DNA of 27,282 nucleotides, from contig JAJXYW010000163.1 of assembly GCA_021780415.1 (NCBI GenBank), positions 1 through 27,282 on the forward strand, written 5' to 3'. Source of the stretch: Acidobacteriota bacterium (GTDB taxonomy: Bacteria; Acidobacteriota; Terriglobia; Terriglobales; Acidobacteriaceae). The notes beneath the pieces were generated by a model. That model was not told where the DNA came from and did no database searches. It saw only the letters and a program-made list of their open reading frames with translations. Every line of letters starts with the position of its first letter. The first letter of the stretch is position 1. Both the position numbers and the translations under genes were made by a program. Positions 14,508 through 22,769 of the stretch are shown one piece after another.

Positions 14508-16940
14508 TCACCAGCCAATCCAATTCCAAACTAACTGCCACAGCCACAACGCCGGCTTGCGCAGCAGCACATATCCCGCCGGTCGATAGCCGATGAAGAT
14601 CTTCGCTCGTCCCGTCATCCCCGCTCGCAGAATGGCGTTGCCGTTCGGCATGGAGATCCGAGCCGCGAACGTGCGTTCCTCTTCGCCAGCCTGCGCTTCA
14701 GGGCTGACAACATCCACTGCGCCGTGCCACGATCGCTGCGGATAGCTGTCCAGCTTGACTGCAGTATGGTCCCCGCGTCGCACCAACGCCACATCGCTTT
14801 GCGCGACCGCGACGTCCACCACAACCGACGACACATCGAGGATCTGCGCAAACGTGTCGCCAGCATTCAGGTGTTCCCCCGCTGCGTTTTGCAGCGCTGG
14901 CGTCGCAACAATCCCGTCGATCGGCGATCGTAATCGTGCGTTCTCCACACGACTCCGCGACCGCGCCACCTCGTCGCGCAGCAACTCCACCTGTGCCCGA
15001 TCCTCACCAGCCCGGGCAGAGCCCCGCGCCAAATCCCCTTCCATCGTCGACTGCGCTGCGCGATACTTCGCCTCTGCCGTCACCAGGTCCGAGCGCCACT
15101 GCCAATCATTCATCGTCCCCAGCAGATCGCCTGCGGCAACGCGCTGTCCCTCCCGCGCCGCGACCATCGAAACATTGCCATCGGCCGGCGATGCGATCGT
15201 CACCACATGTTGCGGAGCAACGACCGCTTCGCCTGAGACCCGCATGGGCAAAGGACAGATCACCAGCACCACAACAACGCACGCAGCCACTGCGCCATAG
15301 GCCAGCCGTCGGCTGCGCGTGCTGCGAAGCAGTGCCTGCTTGCGCTGCATCAGCGGCTCCAGCAATCCGATCAGCGGGACCTCGCGATACAGCAGAGCAT
15401 TGCGGATCGCCACCGTCGCCTGTCCCGCGAGAATCTTGATCATCTCCGTGTGAGGCAGATCGAGAAAATTCGCATTGCTTGACTCATACAGAAGGAGCCC
15501 CACGCGACCCTGATCGTCGATCAACGGCAGCGCATACAACGCGCGATGGCCGGTCACGTCAAAGTGATGCCGCACCTCCTCCGGCAGCGCCGCATTCGCC
15601 GCTACATCGTCCTTCAGGCGCAGATGCAGCACCGTAGTCTGCGAAGAGAGCCAGCGCACCAACACCTGCAACTGGTCCACCTGCGCATCGCCCAGCGGAA
15701 TGCTGGCCATGCCGGAGACAGCCTTCAGTTGCAGCGTTCCGCGATTGTCGAGAGCAATCGCGCAGCGTTCATACGGCAGCACACTCTGCGGGCTGTTCAC
15801 GATGATCTGCAGCAGGCGGTCAAGCCGCAGCGTCGACGTGATCTCCGAACTCACATGGACCAGGGCTTCAAGAATCTCCAGCTTGCGCTCAGCATGCATC
15901 AGGCTGGCATTCTTCAGCGCATGGCTCACCGTCTCCGCCATCGCCGAAAGGAAGAACTCGTCGTCCTCATCGAAGCAACTCCCACCAGCTTTATTGACGG
16001 CCTCCAGCACACCAACCTCGGCTTCATCCTGCAACAGCGGAACCAGCAGCACATTGCGGATGGGTGGAGTGCGCAGCGTCTCCGCCACAGACTCAAGCCC
16101 TCGATTCCGCAGCGTCAGCCGCTCGTCTTCCACGGCAGCGCCTCCCGTGGTACCGTCCTGTGCAGCACCGATGCGCAGCGGCTCCCCTTCCTCAGCCATG
16201 TCCGCTACATATCCCTCACCCGCCGCCTGCATCACTCCGTGCTCGACCGTCGCATCGACTCCATGCGTTGCCATCAGCCGCAGCACTCCGCCGTCAAAGA
16301 GCCACAGGTGGACTGCCTGGCATGGCAACATCGCCACCGTTTTCTCCGGCACCATCGCTATCACCTGATCCAGTTCAAGCGTTGCGTTGAGCGACTTCTC
16401 CAGATCGTACAACTGACTCATGCGGTGCACAGAGTCGAGCAGATCCTGTCGCTGCCGTTCGATCTCCTCCGCGTGCAAAATCGCTGGTCCTGCCAGCTCG
16501 ACCACCGGCTTCAGCGTCTCCAGCGCAGCGGGACCGATGGGCTCAGCGAACGAGACCACTTCGATCACGCCCACCAGTTGCGCCTTCAAAAAAAACGGCA
16601 GGTACGCAAGCGATGCAAAGCTGCGGGACAGGTGCAGATGCGCGTAATCTTCGCGTTGTAGCTCCCTGCTCGCATACACCCGCGCCTCGACCTCCCCGCG
16701 AAAGAAAGGAGCGACCAGCCTGTTCTCTGCAGGAAGCCAATCATCCCCAAGCGAGACGGCTCCCACCATGGCTGCCGGAATCAGCGAGAGCGAATCGCCT
16801 TTCGCAACTAGACGATGCACCACGCAGGCGCTCTCGGCAACCAACTCCGCAACAGCCCGGGCAATCAGCCTGGCGCGCGTCGAAGACTCAGCCGCGGAGA
16901 GGAGGGCATCAGCCAGTTCCTGCGTTGGGTCGATAGGCAT
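14508..16940 (-). CDS. GAF-repeat and HlyD fusion membrane protein
   Basis: An 810-residue protein of unusual build. The ATG at 16940 has GGAAG six bases upstream; a longer open frame to 17048 is ignored. Residues about 10-165, 180-355 and 365-520 are three GAF-like segments, the second and third clear (for example LEAVNKAGGSCFDEDDEFFLSA within the second). A single transmembrane helix (about 542-562) follows, and then an HlyD-like periplasmic part with paired lipoyl halves (SPADGNVSMVAAREGQRVAAGD and RSPIDGIVATPALQNAAGEHL) around a coiled coil. The C-terminus GMTGRAKIFIGYRP plus an aromatic/hydrophobic tail parallels the end of the M50 fusion. The cytosolic GAF part could sense a small molecule or redox state and gate the adaptor. 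It is the first gene of a three-gene operon with a 6-bp gap to the next start. Confidence 0.85.
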   Translation of the reverse strand: MPIDPTQELADALLSAAESSTRARLIARAVAELVAESACVVHRLVAKGDSLSLIPAAMVGAVSLGDDWLPAENRLVAPFFRGEVEARVYASRELQREDYAHLHLSRSFASLAYLPFFLKAQLVGVIEVVSFAEPIGPAALETLKPVVELAGPAILHAEEIERQRQDLLDSVHRMSQLYDLEKSLNATLELDQVIAMVPEKTVAMLPCQAVHLWLFDGGVLRLMATHGVDATVEHGVMQAAGEGYVADMAEEGEPLRIGAAQDGTTGGAAVEDERLTLRNRGLESVAETLRTPPIRNVLLVPLLQDEAEVGVLEAVNKAGGSCFDEDDEFFLSAMAETVSHALKNASLMHAERKLEILEALVHVSSEITSTLRLDRLLQIIVNSPQSVLPYERCAIALDNRGTLQLKAVSGMASIPLGDAQVDQLQVLVRWLSSQTTVLHLRLKDDVAANAALPEEVRHHFDVTGHRALYALPLIDDQGRVGLLLYESSNANFLDLPHTEMIKILAGQATVAIRNALLYREVPLIGLLEPLMQRKQALLRSTRSRRLAYGAVAACVVVVLVICPLPMRVSGEAVVAPQHVVTIASPADGNVSMVAAREGQRVAAGDLLGTMNDWQWRSDLVTAEAKYRAAQSTMEGDLARGSARAGEDRAQVELLRDEVARSRSRVENARLRSPIDGIVATPALQNAAGEHLNAGDTFAQILDVSSVVVDVAVAQSDVALVRRGDHTAVKLDSYPQRSWHGAVDVVSPEAQAGEEERTFAARISMPNGNAILRAGMTGRAKIFIGYRPAGYVLLRKPALWLWQLVWNWIGW

Positions 16941-17074
16941 GGGAGACTTCCAATGCGATTCGTGGAATACAGCTTGACGAGCACGGCCTGAAAGTTTGAT
17001 TCTCTGGTAGTCGGAGCGTAGCAAGCACCCTGCTCCGGTGTAAAGCAAAATCGCGCATGTTTACAGGAGGCTTC

Positions 17075-17416
17075 GTGGATATCGACATAAGACAGAGTGG
17101 TGATACCTGCGTCCTTCGCCTCAAGGGGCGATTCATTGCCGAGTGCGTGCGCGAGTTCGACGCCACACTCGAATCGGCGCTCGCGAATGGCTGCATCTAT
17201 CTCATCCTCGACCTCGCCGAGATGCCCTTCGTCGACTCCTCCGGCATTGGCGCGGTCGTCAATGCGCTCCGCCGCACCCGCCAGATCGGCGGCGACACCA
17301 AGCTTGTGAACCCGTCGAGTTTCGCGACCAAGACCTTCAAGATGGTGGGCATCCTCAGCCTCTTTGGCGTCTTCGCGTCGGAAGAAGACGCTGTCGCAGC
17401 CTGCCGCGCCGCCTGA
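17075..17416 (+). CDS. STAS-domain protein, anti-sigma-factor antagonist type
   Basis: A 113-residue single-domain STAS protein of the SpoIIAA/RsbV type. The conserved core FVDSSGIGAVVNALR contains Asp54 and Ser55/Ser56; one of these serines would be the phosphorylation site used in partner switching with a serine kinase. I prefer the GTG at 17075 because AGGAGG lies four bases upstream; an ATG at 17057 in the same frame would place that ribosome site inside the gene. It diverges from the GAF-HlyD operon with about 130 bp between the starts, so a shared regulatory region is possible. The kinase and phosphatase partners are not in the window. Confidence 0.88.
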   Translation: MDIDIRQSGDTCVLRLKGRFIAECVREFDATLESALANGCIYLILDLAEMPFVDSSGIGAVVNALRRTRQIGGDTKLVNPSSFATKTFKMVGILSLFGVFASEEDAVAACRAA

Positions 17417-17477
17417 CTCCGTAGGTTGTGTGATCAAAATTCTTCTATCAAAGATCTCAGATTACAGAGGGTATGCG

Positions 17478-18590
17478 ATGAAACGACTGATGGTATTGCT
17501 GCTTGCATTCGTGTCCACCTGCGCGTCTGCGGCTCCGTTAAGGGTGGGAGTTGTGGGCCTGGTGCACGGACACGTGGCAGGCTTCTTCCACGCGAGTGCG
17601 CTGACCCCAGCGGGTGGAATCCTCGAACGTCCTGACGTGGAAGTAGTCGGCATCGTCGAACCGGATCAGAAGTTGTTCGATGCCTATGCTCGCCAGTATC
17701 ACCTCTCGCCCGGCTTGCACTTCAAGAGCATTGCGGAGATGGTGGCGCACGCGCATCCGCAGGCAGCGCTGGTCTTCACCGCAGCCAGCGACCACCGCCG
17801 CGTGGTGGAAGAGTGCGCCGCGCTCGGCGTCCACGTGATGATGGAGAAGCCACTGGCCTTCCGCTACGAGGATGCACTCGCCATCGAGCGCGCGGCGAAG
17901 CGCGGCAACATTCATGTGCTCGTGGACTACGAAACAAGCTGGTACGCGAGCAACACGCAGGCCAGCCAACTGCTCGCAGACGGCGCGCTCGGGACCCTTG
18001 TCAAGGTGGTATTTCGCGATGGCCACCAGGGCCCGAAGAAGATTGGCGTACAGCCGGAGTTCATGCAATGGCTCCTCGATCCGAAGCAGAATGGAGACGG
18101 AGCGCTGACGGATTTTGGTTGCTATGGCCCCGATCTGCTCACGTCGATGCTTCATGGCGAGGCGCCTCTATCGGTCACCGCCGTGGCAAAGAGTATGCAA
18201 CCGGATCTGTATCCGGGAGTGGACGACGAGGCGGACATTCTGCTGAACTACAAGAATTCCATAGCCATTGTGCAGGCTTCGTGGAATTGGCCCTTCTCTA
18301 TTAAGGAGATGGATGTCTACGGCAGCACCGGTTTTGCCAAAGCATTGGACTCCACAACTCTGGATGTGCGGCGAAAGGATGACAAGGCAGGCACCATCGA
18401 AACAGGAAAGCCGTTGCCGCCACCGTACGATGATCCGCTGCACTATCTGGAGGCAGTCTTGAGCGGCCAGGTGCAGGAGGGCGATAGCGTCTCTGCGTTG
18501 AAGACGAACATCACGGTCACCGAGATTCTCGATGCGGCGCAGCGATCGGCGCAAACCGGCAAGACAGTCCCCTTACCGCTGCCCGAGTAA
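17478..18590 (+). CDS. Exported Gfo/Idh/MocA-family oxidoreductase
   Basis: A 370-residue NAD(P)-dependent dehydrogenase of the Gfo/Idh/MocA family, which usually acts on sugars or inositols. AGAGGG lies before the ATG at 17478. A Sec-type signal peptide (MKRLMVLLLAFVSTCASA, cleavage after about residue 18) precedes the Rossmann fold, whose nucleotide loop reads VGVVGLVHGHVAG. The family motif EKP is present in MMEKPLAF, and DFGCYGPDLL resembles the conserved DxGxHxxD region, with Tyr-Gly in place of the usual His. An exported NAD(P) enzyme is unusual, but several acidobacterial and planctomycete members carry signals. Most such proteins export through Tat with a twin-Arg; here only Lys2-Arg3 is seen. 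The substrate cannot be inferred. It lies 61 bp after the STAS gene but probably is not functionally tied to it. Confidence 0.85.
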   Translation: MKRLMVLLLAFVSTCASAAPLRVGVVGLVHGHVAGFFHASALTPAGGILERPDVEVVGIVEPDQKLFDAYARQYHLSPGLHFKSIAEMVAHAHPQAALVFTAASDHRRVVEECAALGVHVMMEKPLAFRYEDALAIERAAKRGNIHVLVDYETSWYASNTQASQLLADGALGTLVKVVFRDGHQGPKKIGVQPEFMQWLLDPKQNGDGALTDFGCYGPDLLTSMLHGEAPLSVTAVAKSMQPDLYPGVDDEADILLNYKNSIAIVQASWNWPFSIKEMDVYGSTGFAKALDSTTLDVRRKDDKAGTIETGKPLPPPYDDPLHYLEAVLSGQVQEGDSVSALKTNITVTEILDAAQRSAQTGKTVPLPLPE

Positions 18591-18754
18591 ATTACAAGAG
18601 TCGCGGCACCGCGTCGCCCGCTCACGCAACCCCGGATTAGAGGACAATAGCATCGAGTGGTTTCGAGATTGCTGTTGGCTGGATGTGCGGCGCAGTCCTC
18701 GTCGTGCGGTTGAGGTCACGGCGCGCAACTCCTCCGATGAGGCTTATACAAACG

Positions 18755-19666
18755 ATGGAGAACTTTCGGCTCAAGGTCTTTCGCGTGGTCGCACGGCATC
18801 TGAACTTCACGCGTGCCGCCGAGGAGTTGCTCCTCACGCAGCCGGCAGTCACGCAGCAGATCAAGGCGCTTGAGGACGAGTACGGCCTCCCACTCTTCGA
18901 CCGCGTCGGCGGCCGCATCACACTCACCGCCGCCGGAGCAGTCCTGCTCCCCTACGCCGAGCAGCTCAAAGCCCTCTCCGACGAAGCCTTTGAAGCCGTC
19001 ACCGGAACCTCTGGTACGCACGCCGGAACGCTCATCCTCGGCGCATCGCAGACCATCGGGCAGTATCTTCTCCCCAACTTCGTCGCCGCCTTCCTGCGTG
19101 AGCATCCGCGCGTCGCCGTCACCGCCGTCAGCGGCAACACCGACGCGATGCTCGACGCGGTCGCCGAGCATCGCGTCCAACTCGCGCTCATCGAAGGGCC
19201 CGGCCTGCGCAAGGACCTGCACATCGAGCCCTTCATGGAAGACCACCTGGTGTTGATCGTTCCCGCCAGCCACGAGTGGGCCGGGCAGACGATCGGCGTG
19301 CAGGACCTCTTCCAGGCGCCCCTCCTCATGCGCGAGTTTGGCTCCGGCTCCCGCCGCGTCATCGAGAACGCGCTCGCCAAGGCCGGCCTCAAGAAGAAGG
19401 ATCTGCGCACCGTCATGGAGCTGGATTCGACCGAAGGCCAGGTCAGCGCGGTGGAGGCCGGTCTCGGCGTCACCTTCGTATCGCAGTGGTCGGTGCGCCA
19501 CCAGCTCGCACTGCACACGCTCGGCATCGCACGCGTCAAAGGCCTCAAGCTCGCCAGAAAATTTGCGCTCGCCTATCCCTCCGGCCCCGAGCCACGCGGC
19601 AACGCCGAAGCCTTTCGCCGTTTCATCTTGGGCCACTCACAGGCAACCAGGCCCCCCAGCGAGTGA
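18755..19666 (+). CDS. LysR-family transcriptional regulator
   Basis: A 303-residue LysR regulator. The N-terminal winged helix-turn-helix is typical: LKVFRVVARHLNFTRAAEELLLTQPAVTQQIKALEDEYGLPLFDR, residues about 5-50. A co-inducer-binding domain follows (LILGASQTIGQYLLP, then LVLIVPASHEWAG). The ATG at 18755 (MENFRLKVF) gives the standard family start; ATG 18737 is an alternative. It lies 142 bp upstream of cysK in the same direction. LysR proteins of the CysB/CysL type control cysteine biosynthesis genes, so regulation of cysK is a reasonable guess. No operator was resolved. Confidence 0.9.
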   Translation: MENFRLKVFRVVARHLNFTRAAEELLLTQPAVTQQIKALEDEYGLPLFDRVGGRITLTAAGAVLLPYAEQLKALSDEAFEAVTGTSGTHAGTLILGASQTIGQYLLPNFVAAFLREHPRVAVTAVSGNTDAMLDAVAEHRVQLALIEGPGLRKDLHIEPFMEDHLVLIVPASHEWAGQTIGVQDLFQAPLLMREFGSGSRRVIENALAKAGLKKKDLRTVMELDSTEGQVSAVEAGLGVTFVSQWSVRHQLALHTLGIARVKGLKLARKFALAYPSGPEPRGNAEAFRRFILGHSQATRPPSE

Positions 19667-19808
19667 CCACCACCGCATAGCCTCTGGGTTCCAGCCCCTC
19701 CCGCCTCCGCGCAGACTGGACAACAAGGCCGCATAGCGAAGACCATAAGATCTGCGCGCCGCAACGAGTCCGCGCGCATCCAATCCCTACGCACCTTGAG
19801 AGGACACC

Positions 19809-20780
19809 ATGAACATCGCTGCCACCGCCACCGACCTCATCGGCCACACCCCGCTGGTCCAACTGAACCACGTGACCGCCGGCTGTAGCGCCCGAGTCGT
19901 GGTCAAGCTGGAGAGCAGCAACCCCGTCAGCAGCGTCAAGGACCGCATCGGTTTCGCCATGATCGAAGCCGCCGAGCGCGACGGCAAGATCACCCCCGGC
20001 CTCACCACGCTCATCGAGCCCACCAGCGGCAACACAGGCATCGGCCTCGCCTTCGCCGCCGCCGTCAAAGGCTACCCCCTCGTCATCACCATGCCCGACA
20101 CCATGTCCGTCGAGCGCCGCATCCTCCTCCTCGCCTTCGGTGCAAAGATCGTCCTCACCCCCGGCGTCAACGGCATGAAGGGTGCCATCGCCAAGGCCGA
20201 GGAGATCCGTTCCCAGACCCCCAACAGCCACATCCTCCAGCAGTTCGACAACCCCGCCAACCCGCAGATCCACTTCGAAACCACCGGCCCCGAGATCTGG
20301 AACGACACCGACGGCACCGCCGACATTCTCGTCTCCGGCGTCGGCACCGGCGGCACCCTCACCGGCGTCAGCCGGTACATGAAGTCCCGCAAGCCCGGCT
20401 TCTTCACCGTCGCCGTCGAGCCCACCGACAGCCCCGTCCTCTCCGGCGGCAAGCCCGGCCCCCACAAGATCCAGGGCATCGGCGCCGGCTTCATCCCCAA
20501 CACCCTCGACACCCATCTCATCGACCAGATCCTCCAGGTCACCAACGACGAAGCCCTTACCATGGCCCGCCGCCTTCCCCGCGAGGAAGGCCTCCTCGTC
20601 GGCATCTCCGCCGGCGCGGCGGTCCACGCGGCAATCCAGCTTGCCCGCGACCCCCAGCACGCCGGCAAGCTCATCGTCGTCATCATCCCCAGCTCCGGCG
20701 AGCGTTACCTCTCCACCGTGCTCTTCGACGACCTCCGCCAGCAGGCCCTCAACACCCCAACATCCACCGTCAACCTCTAA
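19809..20780 (+). CDS. cysK: Cysteine synthase (O-acetylserine sulfhydrylase)
   Basis: PLP enzyme of 323 residues that makes cysteine from O-acetylserine and sulfide in the cytosol. It carries the PLP lysine Lys44 in NPVSSVKDR, the substrate loop PTSGNTG at 71-77, the phosphate loop GVGTGGT, and the C-terminal [10 protein letters not shown]. Length and order are typical of CysK (E. coli 323). GAGAGGA lies four bases before the ATG. The serine acetyltransferase cysE, which provides its substrate, lies about 2 kb away on the same strand, separated by a minus-strand EAL gene. Confidence 0.96.
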   Translation: MNIAATATDLIGHTPLVQLNHVTAGCSARVVVKLESSNPVSSVKDRIGFAMIEAAERDGKITPGLTTLIEPTSGNTGIGLAFAAAVKGYPLVITMPDTMSVERRILLLAFGAKIVLTPGVNGMKGAIAKAEEIRSQTPNSHILQQFDNPANPQIHFETTGPEIWNDTDGTADILVSGVGTGGTLTGVSRYMKSRKPGFFTVAVEPTDSPVLSGGKPGPHKIQGIGAGFIPNTLDTHLIDQILQVTNDEALTMARRLPREEGLLVGISAGAAVHAAIQLARDPQHAGKLIVVIIPSSGERYLSTVLFDDLRQQALNTPTSTVNL

Positions 20781-20794
20781 CGCATCCACCCCGG

Positions 20795-20807
20795 GGGCCA
20801 AAGGCCC
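20795..20807. terminator. Hairpin between cysK and the CSS-EAL gene
   Basis: GGGCC, AAA loop, GGCCC. The genes converge here and the hairpin lies 14 bases after the cysK stop. No T-tract is visible, so termination strength is uncertain. Confidence 0.4.
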
Positions 20808-20860
20808 GCAACATATACCCGCATCGCAGAGGGGTCACGTCTCAAGCCCGGTCTATTGGT

Positions 20861-22489
20861 CTACGCCGTCGTGGACGCGGTCGGTGATGTGTAACGCCGG
20901 TCCTGGCCGTATCCATCCTGCATGATCTTCCACTCCGGGCGCTCCCGGTCCACGGCCAGCACCTCCAGAAACTCGGCCGCCGGCATCGGCCGGCCATAGA
21001 GCCAGCCCTGGCCGCGAATGCGCTTGCCCGTGGCAAAGTAGCGCGCCTGCTCTGCGTTCTCAATGCCCTCCACCACAATCTCCAGGTGCAGTGCCTCGGC
21101 CATCGCGAGGATCTGCGGCAGAAGATTCACGTTCAACGAGCCGGTTCCGATGGCTCGCGTAAACACCTTGTCGATCTTGATCGCGTCCACCGACAGCTCC
21201 TGCAAATAACCGAGGCTCGAATACCCCGTCCCGAAATCATCAATGTACACGCGGTGTCCCGCCAGCCGCATCTGCCGGATGGCCTCTATCGCTCTTGGAT
21301 TGTTCGCCGTCGAGGTCTCGGTGATCTCGATCGCCACACTCTCCGGGCTCACCCCGGCCCTCTCCAGCACCACTTCCATCCTGGGCACAAACCCCGCCGC
21401 AGCCAGGTCCCACGCGGTTACATTCACATGCACTTGAAAGTCGGGGACAGAGCGCAGCAGGTCGCCGAGATCGCACAGTACGTGCCGCAACACCAGTCGC
21501 GTAATCTCGCCCACGAACCCTCCGTGCTCCGCCAGCGGGATAAATACATCCGGGGGCACCTCCAGCCCATCCTCATCCCTCCAGCGTGCCAGGGCCTCCG
21601 CGCCCACAATCCGGCCACTGGCCAGGTCCACCACCGGCTGGTAGGCAATCCTCAGCTCATCTCGGCGAATAGCCCTTCGCAGTTGTTGCCCCCGAGTCCA
21701 CTTGTGGCACAACACGAACGACCAACCCAGGCCAAACACCAGGCCGACCACGCCCATCAGCGTCATGCATGCCGCAAACATGGACCGTCCCAGGTGAAAC
21801 GCCTCCACCTCGGGGATCGACCCGGTCACGCAATAGGGATCATGCACCGAGCAGCGCGTGTCCGACAGGATTCCGTCCACGCTTCGATAGCCGTTCTTTA
21901 CAAACGACACGCCCGTCGCAGACAGGTTGATCGATTGACCGTGGACATCGCGCAGGGTCAGCGTCATGCTGGCTCCGGGCGGCAGCCCCTCACTGTGCGT
22001 CTGCATGGCCCCGTCCACATAGGACGTGCCTTCCTGCAGCACCGAGGTCGCCTCCTTCGAGGTGCGGAACGGAGCCAGGTTCCAGTACACGCGGGAGCCG
22101 TCTCTCTCCGTGTCAACCGCCTTGAACCGCTCCTGCGGCAGCGCGTCCCGGCCCAGCGTCGTGGAGCAATCGATGCGTCCATCGGCACCCATCCGCCCAC
22201 CCTCTCGCAGGTACACCGAACGGAACAGAATATGCCGGAAGTACGTCAGCTCGGCGTCCGAGCAGTAAGCATAGGGTGACGCATTCATCGCCGCCAGCGC
22301 GTCGCGTGCGACTGCAGTATCAGCATCCGCAGCGGCCAGGCTGCGCACCGTCTGGTGGATGAGCCGGTCCTCGGCCACGCGCAGCACAATCGTGCGCGCC
22401 AGCACATACCCAGCCGACACGCCCAACACCAGCGCTGTAACCGTAGCCACCAGGACCGCAGCCATGCACTTTGCCACCACACGACACAT
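20861..22489 (-). CDS. CSS-motif EAL-domain cyclic-di-GMP phosphodiesterase
   Basis: Membrane-anchored enzyme of 542 residues that hydrolyses c-di-GMP. One transmembrane helix near the N-terminus is followed by a periplasmic CSS-type sensor with the cysteine-containing hallmark around ASPYAYCSDAEL and the CSS signature itself in GRIDCSTTLGR. A second helix (MFAACMTLMGVVGLVFGLGW) leads to the cytosolic EAL domain. All catalytic residues can be read: EAL in GAEALARW, Asn in VHVNVTA, Glu in IEITE, IDDFGTGYSS, Lys in IKIDK, VVEGIE and GQGWLYGRP. I use the ATG at 22489, which has GGAAGG seven bases upstream; a TTG at 22495 would sit on top of that site. In E. coli, CSS domains respond to periplasmic disulfide/thiol state. 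Confidence 0.92.
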   Translation of the reverse strand: MCRVVAKCMAAVLVATVTALVLGVSAGYVLARTIVLRVAEDRLIHQTVRSLAAADADTAVARDALAAMNASPYAYCSDAELTYFRHILFRSVYLREGGRMGADGRIDCSTTLGRDALPQERFKAVDTERDGSRVYWNLAPFRTSKEATSVLQEGTSYVDGAMQTHSEGLPPGASMTLTLRDVHGQSINLSATGVSFVKNGYRSVDGILSDTRCSVHDPYCVTGSIPEVEAFHLGRSMFAACMTLMGVVGLVFGLGWSFVLCHKWTRGQQLRRAIRRDELRIAYQPVVDLASGRIVGAEALARWRDEDGLEVPPDVFIPLAEHGGFVGEITRLVLRHVLCDLGDLLRSVPDFQVHVNVTAWDLAAAGFVPRMEVVLERAGVSPESVAIEITETSTANNPRAIEAIRQMRLAGHRVYIDDFGTGYSSLGYLQELSVDAIKIDKVFTRAIGTGSLNVNLLPQILAMAEALHLEIVVEGIENAEQARYFATGKRIRGQGWLYGRPMPAAEFLEVLAVDRERPEWKIMQDGYGQDRRYTSPTASTTA

Positions 22490-22558
22490 TTTCAAACCTT
22501 CCGTAGCTCCTCACCCCTTGGACATAGTTCCTCTATCGGCCGACTCGCCTGTCTCCAT

Positions 22559-22582
22559 TAGGCTGTCCCGTAGGCTGTCCCG
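22559..22582. repeat. Two tandem copies of TAGGCTGTCCCG
   Basis: A perfect 12-bp tandem duplication in the gap between the divergent EAL and cysE genes. It may be a site for a regulator or simple slippage. Confidence 0.5.
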
Positions 22583-22769
22583 CCCTGCTCCCTCCGTCCC
22601 CGCTCCTTATGGGCTACAGACTGCTCATGCCCGCTCAGCCACCATGCACCCCATCTCCGGCAAATGAGGCTTGGACATCCTCATCCCCCTCCCCCTCGCA
22701 CGATCCCGGCGCAGAGAATTGAGCAGGGAAAGCCCCAGCACCCGCACCCGCGCTATCATCATCCCAGCC

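Noticed and set aside
16941..17056. Possible sigma-54 promoter for the GAF-HlyD operon (GGTGCTTGC region)
   Set aside because: The GG to GC spacing does not fit the -24/-12 rule and the flanking bases do not match.
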